This document shows positions 59,567-64,000 of a stretch of DNA of 64,000 bases, piece by piece. The translations under genes were made by a program, and so were the position numbers. The notes under the pieces are model-generated. The model did no database searches, was not told the DNA's origin, and was given only the letters and a program-made list of their open reading frames with translations. The stretch is from Paenibacillus nanensis (GTDB lineage: Bacteria > Bacillota > Bacilli > Paenibacillales > Paenibacillaceae): positions 124,001 to 188,000 of the forward strand of contig NZ_QXQA01000004.1 of NCBI RefSeq assembly GCF_003583765.1, written 5' to 3'. How positions within the stretch are numbered: position 1 is the first letter of the stretch; each line of letters starts with the position of its first letter.

Positions 59567-59755
59567 ATGATGCACCTGGAATGCGAATGCGGCAACAGCA
59601 CAAACTTTTTTGCAACAGGCGACCGCGACGAGCAGGGCCGCGAATATATCGAGCTTGAAGACGATGACCGGTTCAGCTTTGTCATCGGCGAAGACAGCGT
59701 CGTATTCAAATGCGGCTTTTGCGGTTATCGGTATCGCTTAAAAAGCTATGAATAA
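59567..59755 (+). CDS. Small zinc-ribbon-like protein
   Basis: The 62-residue acidic protein has a CEC motif near residue 6 and CGFC near residue 49, a CxC plus CxxC arrangement able to bind zinc. The middle (EYIELEDDDRFSFVIGEDSVVFKCGFCG) is beta-like. It begins 3 bp after the PAP2 stop and is probably co-translated. Family unknown. Confidence 0.65.
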   Translation: MMHLECECGNSTNFFATGDRDEQGREYIELEDDDRFSFVIGEDSVVFKCGFCGYRYRLKSYE

Positions 59756-59767
59756 CAGTTTTCCGTT

Positions 59768-59786
59768 GACAATGAGAATCGTTATC
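59768..59786 (+). promoter_or_regulatory. Fur box upstream of the heme monooxygenase gene
   Basis: GACAATGAGAATCGTTATC matches the 19-bp Fur consensus GATAATGATAATCATTATC at 16 positions. It overlaps a TTGACA (59766-59771) that may be the -35, with a weak TAAGAA 17 bp further on, so Fur would block transcription when iron is plentiful. Confidence 0.75.
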
Positions 59787-59829
59787 GGTAAGAAGAACTG
59801 GAGCAATTAATCGGATTGGAGTGATGAAG

Positions 59830-60159
59830 ATGTTTATCCAAATCAGAACAATCGTTGTTGAACCAGGGAACGCGGATGAAGTCGTAGATCGATTCGGCAA
59901 GCCGGGGCATATGGACACGATGCCAGGACTGATCGACAGAACGGTTATGGTGAGTAAAAGAAATAAAGAGTCGGAAGAAGTTATCGCCATGATTCGATGG
60001 GAATCGGAAGAAGCGTGGAAAAATTGGGAGAAGGATCCCGTCCATATCGCGGGGCATCGCGAAAAACGAGGCCAGGAGCCGCCAAGCTATGTTATCAGTT
60101 CATCCGTTAAGATGTACGAAGTGAAGAAGGTGCTTCCAGGCACGGCCGTGAACGCCTAA
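59830..60159 (+). CDS. Heme-degrading monooxygenase-like ABM-domain protein (HmoA/HmoB type)
   Basis: The 109-residue protein is a single ferredoxin-like antibiotic-biosynthesis-monooxygenase domain. Family features are IRTIVVEPGNADEVVDRF at the start, then GHMDTMPGLIDRTVMV, and the conserved IRWESEEAWKNWEKDPVHIAGHRE near residues 54-77. It probably cleaves heme to free iron, like IsdG/HmoB. The ATG at 59830 lies 8 nt after GGAG; ATG 59824 and GTG 59821 are too close. The Fur box upstream supports the iron role. A long structured terminator follows. Confidence 0.85.
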   Translation: MFIQIRTIVVEPGNADEVVDRFGKPGHMDTMPGLIDRTVMVSKRNKESEEVIAMIRWESEEAWKNWEKDPVHIAGHREKRGQEPPSYVISSSVKMYEVKKVLPGTAVNA

Positions 60160-60163
60160 AAAA

Positions 60164-60260
60164 GGCTGTCTGCGTCGTTATGCCGCGACCTCCGCAAGCA
60201 GAAGGTTAAACCTGTCTACTTATAGGGGAGTGCGGCAAACCGTCAGACAGCCGTTTTTTT
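60164..60260. terminator. Branched terminator-like structure between convergent genes
   Basis: Outer arms GGCTGTCTG (60164-60172) and CAGACAGCC (60244-60252) are followed by GTTTTTTT. Inside, TGCCGC (60181-60186) pairs with GCGGCA (60232-60237), and a small AGGT/ACCT hairpin is also possible. At about 90 nt it is much larger than a simple terminator. The outer stem abuts the stop of the minus-strand gene. Confidence 0.6.
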
Positions 60261-60660
60261 AATAGCAGAAGTATTTCTCCCAGAGCTTCCAGGAGTCGTC
60301 CTTGTAATCATCCCACCAGCAATAATCGTCCCACCAATCCTTATCCCACCAGTCTTTGTCGAACCAGTCCCAGAAGCCGCCTTTATCGTTATTATGGTTA
60401 TTGTGACCTCCGCCGTAGTGGCCCCCGTTTGAGCCTCCGTGAGATCCGCCATAACCGTAGCTGCTTCCGTAATTATTGCTATACTTGCTGTAGTCGTTCT
60501 TGTCTTTGGATGAACCGCCGAAGAAGGAGAAGATGGAGGAAAAAAATCCTTTGTTCTGATTGCCGGAATAAGTTGAGTAGCTGGAGGCGAACGCCGATGC
60601 AGGGAAAGCGAGTAGCGCCATTAGCAAGGTTAAACCAACGACCCGTTTCATCATCTTCAT
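60259..60660 (-). CDS. Secreted Trp/Asp-rich low-complexity protein
   Basis: I do not recognise this 133-residue protein. It has a clear signal peptide (residues 1-25, ending AFA), then a Ser/Lys/Tyr segment with FFSSIFSFFGG, a Gly/His/Asn-rich stretch (about residues 65-92), and a striking C-terminal region (about 93-133) with repeats of D-W-W and W-D-W, holding about ten Trp, many Asp and two Cys. The ATG is preceded by GGGAGTGG. The His- and Asp-rich composition could bind metal or heme, and the convergent neighbour is an iron-regulated heme enzyme; this link is speculative. Confidence 0.7.
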   Translation of the reverse strand: MKMMKRVVGLTLLMALLAFPASAFASSYSTYSGNQNKGFFSSIFSFFGGSSKDKNDYSKYSNNYGSSYGYGGSHGGSNGGHYGGGHNNHNNDKGGFWDWFDKDWWDKDWWDDYCWWDDYKDDSWKLWEKYFCY

Positions 60661-60773
60661 AGGATACCACTCCCATTAGTACAATATAGAGAATAGTGGG
60701 CGTTCTCTATAAAGAATTTTACCGCAATGTACAAAAGTTGTAAACCATGAAATCAACTGTAAATCGGATAGGG

Positions 60774-60812
60774 AGAAGGCTGATACCGCGAAATGCCCGG
60801 TATCAGCCTTCT
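60774..60812. terminator. Terminator hairpin after the LPMO gene
   Basis: A perfect 15-bp stem AGAAGGCTGATACCG / CGGTATCAGCCTTCT with a 9-nt loop lies 33 bp past the LPMO stop. No strong T-run follows on the minus strand. Confidence 0.7.
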
Positions 60813-60844
60813 GTTGATTGTACGTTATGGCAACGTTGCGCTTG

Positions 60845-62200
60845 TTACTTCAGCAGCCAAAGAGCCGGCACGTTGGATGGCTCCCAGCCTGTCAGCGACG
60901 TGTGGGATTGGCGGCATTCGTATGTAGCGCCATTATAAGTGACAAGGATGCCTACTGTATACGCAACGCCCGGCGCCCATGCCGGCGCTGTCCCGCCGCC
61001 GTCCGAAGGCGCCGTTGTGCCGCTGATTGTGCTTGCCGCGCTTTGGTTGCCTGCTGCGTCGATTGCGCGCACGCTGAACGAATAAGTCGTGCCGGCGCTT
61101 AGTCCGGTAACGGTGTAATCGGTTGTTGTGCCGCTGACCGTTGCGACTAAGGCGGAGCCGTTGTAAATGCGGTAGCCTGTTACGCCGACATTGTCGGTTG
61201 ATGCGTTCCACATCAGCATCATGCTGCTGGATGTAGGCGTACCCATTATATGCAAGCCTGATGGAGCCGTAGGCGCCGTTGTGTCTGGCGTTGTGACGGT
61301 AAGCGTTTTGAAGGTAGCCGTGTTGCTTGCGGCAGACACGTTGCCGGCCGCGTCAACGGCTTTAACGGTAATGTTATAGGTTGTATTCGAAGTCAGCCCG
61401 GTCAAATTAAGAGACAGGGCTCCGGTCGTGGAACCGATTTGCGTGGAGCCGTTATAAACACGGTAGCCTGTTACGCCAACGTTGTCCGAAGAAGCGCTCC
61501 AGGAAACCGTTGCGCTCGTTGTGCCGATATTCGAAGCGCTGACGCCTGAAGGCGCGCTAGGAGCAATCGTGTCGCCGCCGGTCGATGGACCAAACTGCAC
61601 GTCGATCGTGTTATAGAACGCGTTAGCCGTGTTGTCAACATCCCATACCGCCAAAATCACGTGATAGCCGGTACGCTGCGGGATGTCGCAAGTATGAGAC
61701 AGCGTAAATGGAGGCTGCGCGCCGTCCATATCGTGCGTGCAGAACGGCACGAGGCCGAATTGATCGCGCGTCAGCGGCGAATTCGGGTTCCACGTCGGCT
61801 TCGTAATGAAATAACGGAAGTCGGTCGTCGCGTGGTTCGCTGTAAACTTCCACGTAAATGTCATTTGCCCGCTGGTGACGTTGACTTTGCTCCATCGCGT
61901 GCTGGATTGTTCGTCAAGCTTAGGGAAGATGCCGTTCGCGCTGCCGAACTTGCCGTCGGTAAGACCCGCAGCAGGGAAGCCTTTCGAGGTTTCAAGGCTT
62001 TGAGGCTCATAGACGACGGCACCGCAATCTGTGTTTGTGCCTAATTTGCATAAATAACCTCTGCTAGCCGGCGATTCTACGTAGCCGTGAGCGGAGGCGC
62101 GCTCGGCAAGCAGCATCATACAAGCCAGCATAACGAGCATGATACCGCTTGCGACGATGGCTTTTACGAATAATGAACGTTGGTTTTGAAGAATGGACAT
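60845..62200 (-). CDS. AA10 lytic polysaccharide monooxygenase with two FnIII and a CBM5/12 domain
   Basis: The 451-residue secreted enzyme has a signal peptide (about 1-37, cleavage ASA-H) so that His38 becomes the N-terminus, as needed for the copper His-brace. The second brace His is probably in TANHATTDFRYFITKP near residue 122. After the AA10 domain (to about residue 205) come two fibronectin III modules (about 212-300 and 310-395) and a C-terminal chitin-type CBM5/12 (WAPGVAYTVGILVTYNGATYECRQSHTSLTGWEPSNVPALW). It probably oxidises chitin, possibly cellulose. The ATG at 62200 follows AGGAGGG; the GTG at 62221 lies before that site. Confidence 0.93.
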   Translation of the reverse strand: MSILQNQRSLFVKAIVASGIMLVMLACMMLLAERASAHGYVESPASRGYLCKLGTNTDCGAVVYEPQSLETSKGFPAAGLTDGKFGSANGIFPKLDEQSSTRWSKVNVTSGQMTFTWKFTANHATTDFRYFITKPTWNPNSPLTRDQFGLVPFCTHDMDGAQPPFTLSHTCDIPQRTGYHVILAVWDVDNTANAFYNTIDVQFGPSTGGDTIAPSAPSGVSASNIGTTSATVSWSASSDNVGVTGYRVYNGSTQIGSTTGALSLNLTGLTSNTTYNITVKAVDAAGNVSAASNTATFKTLTVTTPDTTAPTAPSGLHIMGTPTSSSMMLMWNASTDNVGVTGYRIYNGSALVATVSGTTTDYTVTGLSAGTTYSFSVRAIDAAGNQSAASTISGTTAPSDGGGTAPAWAPGVAYTVGILVTYNGATYECRQSHTSLTGWEPSNVPALWLLK

Positions 62201-62221
62201 AAATAAATACCCTCCTGTCAA

Positions 62222-62650
62222 AAGTGGATTTTCTAACCTTTGTCAATCGCGGGCCAAACCTAAAAGAAGATTGTGCGGTAAGCTTCTCTATGGGGTGAGG
62301 ACAAGCTTAATAAATCCTAGTCTTGTGCGATTGGACTCCTTTCTCTTTTGATTTTATATAAACTCGAAAAGAACGAGCTTATACACTATGCGATTGTTGA
62401 GATGAGCGGATCGTGCTGCGGGAAGGGAATGCCGCTGACTTAGGGAAGGCTGGCAGAAAAAGCATAAGGCTTATTAGGAAGATGATGAGTCTAGAGGTCT
62501 TTGAAATTGTGCGCGGTTATCCATAACGAAATGGTCGGAAGTTAACTTTAAGTATAGGTGATGTTCATGAAAGCGTGGAGGGGAATAATTATTGTAAAAT
62601 AAATTTACCCCTCAAAGCCGCGAGAATTACAATAAATAATAGGATGTTAT
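62222..62650. other. Intergenic region without a recognised gene
   Basis: This is AT-rich and holds the LPMO leader and promoter region on the minus strand. TAAGCTT (62280-62286) and AAGCTTA (62304-62310) form a dyad, and CTCG/CGAG flank a 7-nt loop near 62366-62380. A TATAAA-like -10 on the minus strand lies near 62360. I see no coding frame or known RNA. Confidence 0.4.
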
Positions 62651-62656
62651 TAGCAA

Positions 62657-62682
62657 AAAAGGCCTCTTCCGAGGCCTTTTTG
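62657..62682. terminator. Bidirectional intrinsic terminator after the serine hydrolase gene
   Basis: AAAAGGCCTC / GAGGCCTTTT arms with a 4-nt loop have A-runs and T-runs on both sides. It lies directly after the minus-strand stop. Confidence 0.85.
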
Positions 62683-62684
62683 TG

Positions 62685-63935
62685 TTACGGCTGTTTTTTC
62701 ATTCCCAGGAACGTCCATAAGCCATCATGATTTTTCTTGAACGAATACGATAAGTCGTAGTACTTATGCTGAAAGCTCGTCTCGGATATCGGATAAATCG
62801 GATTACGCTCCCGGTTGTTCCAAACGAAATAGATGTCTTCTTCATCCCGGTCAACGATGGCTTGGCAGCCATATCCTTCGTATCGGCCGAGCAGCGGCGC
62901 TAGCTCCGCTTCTGCGATCGGGTAAGGCGATGGCGGTACAGGCGGCGCAGCGTCTTCACCGAACACAATGCCCGATAGGTGATCCACGAGTCTCGTGACC
63001 GGGACAAAATCGTAATTGGACAGCAGAATAACCGTCATCCGCTCATCGGGGTAACGGTGCAGCTCGCTGCGGTATCCTCGATATGCGCCTCCGTGATAAA
63101 TACGTCTGCGATCATGCTTTCGGTTGAGGAACCAGCCGAGCCCGTAGCCTTCCTCTTCTCTGCTGAATACATCTTCGATGACGGACCGGCCGACCAGCGT
63201 GTCTGAATAAAGCGCTTGATCCCATTTAAGCAGATCGCGCGCGGTGGAATACATGCCTCCAGCGGAAATGACGGTGCTCATATCGATATACTCTGCCGGC
63301 GCAAGCGTTTGATTGGAAGCGGAATAAGCGCTTGCAAGTCCCGGTATGACGCATCTGCCGTTGTTGATGCCGGAGCTCCTCATGTCCAAGGGCTGCAGGA
63401 TCCGTAAACGCAGGAAATCCTCGAAGCCGCTCCCGGTTACAGCCTCCACAATGACGCCGAGCAAATAGTACCCCGTATTGTTGTAAGCAAATGCCGTGCC
63501 TGGAAGGAAGTCGTTCGGCTTGTCCGCCAGCCTTTCCAGGACGGTTTCCTTCGCTGCCGGCCATTTGTTCCAATCGGCGTTATATTCCGGCATGCTAGTG
63601 AAATTCGGCAGCCCGGAGCGATGCTGCAGCAGCTGCCGGATGGACATCGAATCCCTGCTCTTCAGCGACGGCAAGTAATCGCCGGCAGGATCGTCGAGAC
63701 GCAGCAAACCTTGTTCAGCCAGCATCATGATCGCCATTGCCGTAAACGATTTGGTCACCGACCATATTCCGAATTTCGTATCCATCGTATTCGGCACTTG
63801 ATGCTCCTCGCTTGCGTTGCCAAAGGCTTCTTCATAAAGAATGGACCCGTTCTGCGCGATAAGTACGGTGCCGCTTAACGGATAGCGTTCCCGATAGGTA
63901 TGTAAATAGTTCGCGAGTTTGGTTTGAGTTGTCAT
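62685..63935 (-). CDS. Serine hydrolase of the beta-lactamase / class C PBP fold
   Basis: The 416-residue protein keeps the serine beta-lactamase-fold motifs: SVTK (S-x-x-K nucleophile, about residues 59-62), YNN (about 151-153) and HGG near residue 288 in place of KTG. No signal peptide is present, so it is probably cytoplasmic, like many esterase- or D-aminopeptidase-type members. A C-terminal domain of about 90 residues (LLGRYEGYGCQAIVDRDEED) resembles the lipocalin-like tail of this family. True beta-lactamase activity is not implied. GAGGAGG precedes the ATG. Confidence 0.88.
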   Translation of the reverse strand: MTTQTKLANYLHTYRERYPLSGTVLIAQNGSILYEEAFGNASEEHQVPNTMDTKFGIWSVTKSFTAMAIMMLAEQGLLRLDDPAGDYLPSLKSRDSMSIRQLLQHRSGLPNFTSMPEYNADWNKWPAAKETVLERLADKPNDFLPGTAFAYNNTGYYLLGVIVEAVTGSGFEDFLRLRILQPLDMRSSGINNGRCVIPGLASAYSASNQTLAPAEYIDMSTVISAGGMYSTARDLLKWDQALYSDTLVGRSVIEDVFSREEEGYGLGWFLNRKHDRRRIYHGGAYRGYRSELHRYPDERMTVILLSNYDFVPVTRLVDHLSGIVFGEDAAPPVPPSPYPIAEAELAPLLGRYEGYGCQAIVDRDEEDIYFVWNNRERNPIYPISETSFQHKYYDLSYSFKKNHDGLWTFLGMKKQP

Positions 63936-64000
63936 GGTTAGCCTCCTCTAGTTGGATATTCTACCATATTGGCGTGAAGAGGCGCACCACGAGGGGGCGA

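Noticed and set aside
1..64000. tRNA or rRNA genes, IS elements, prophage
   Set aside because: No cloverleaf-like sequences with T-loop consensus, no rRNA signatures, and no transposase, integrase or phage structural genes were seen.

Overview
The window looks like a chromosomal segment of a low-to-mid GC endospore-forming Firmicute, most likely Paenibacillus or a close relative (Paenibacillaceae). The evidence is the gene order bshA-cca-birA-panBCD-dinG (a Bacillales neighbourhood that includes the bacillithiol gene bshA), a DynA-type double dynamin, a GerM-domain lipoprotein, an S-layer-homology protein, a proline T-box, strong AGGAGG ribosome sites and frequent GTG/TTG starts. No rRNA, tRNA, IS element, prophage or CRISPR array was seen.

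Layout. 1-9.1 kb (+): end of bshA, cca, birA, then a structured leader RNA with terminator and a 166-bp palindromic repeat, followed by panB-panC-panD, a TPR protein and dinG. 9.1-16.7 kb (+): rex, mtaD, a YpmB-like protein, a membrane protein, a short FtsH-like protease, an hbd-like dehydrogenase, ackA and dnaD. 16.8-19.4 kb: a 51-bp tandem repeat array (14 full units), two AT-rich accessory genes with TTG starts, and a solo copy of the repeat. 19.4-25.5 kb (-): one tightly packed run proB-proA-proC-mtnW-mtnX-mtnB behind a proline T-box. 25.5-28.3 kb: mtnE (-), a secreted protein (-) and mtnU (+). 28.3-31.4 kb: a LysR regulator divergent from leuC-leuD. 31.6-35.7 kb (+): amidase, GerM lipoprotein and SLH protein. 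35.9-40.6 kb (+): nth, a small protein and double dynamin. 40.9-50.6 kb (+): heterodimeric ABC exporter pair, purT behind an attenuator-like hairpin, yqkE-like gene, alkyltransferase-like protein, LysM/M14 peptidase, GDSL hydrolase, ABC-2 transporter. 50.7-55.1 kb (+): parE-parC. 55.1-64 kb: mixed strands with marR, capA-like, rluA-like and rlmI-like genes, a PAP2 protein with an apparent ATT start, a Fur-boxed heme monooxygenase, a Trp/Asp-rich secreted protein, an AA10 LPMO and a serine hydrolase.

Functional themes are pantothenate synthesis, proline synthesis joined to methionine salvage (mtnW, X, B, E, U are here; mtnA, mtnK and mtnD are not), leucine synthesis (leuCD only), DNA repair and topology, envelope remodelling and transport. 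The most unusual items are the 51-bp array, whose hairpin varies almost only in ways that keep pairing in + strand RNA; the pan-motif-like leader plus repeat in front of panBCD; the proline T-box in front of methionine salvage genes; and the purT ribosome site buried in a terminator hairpin. All functional names come from reading protein motifs; no database search was run.
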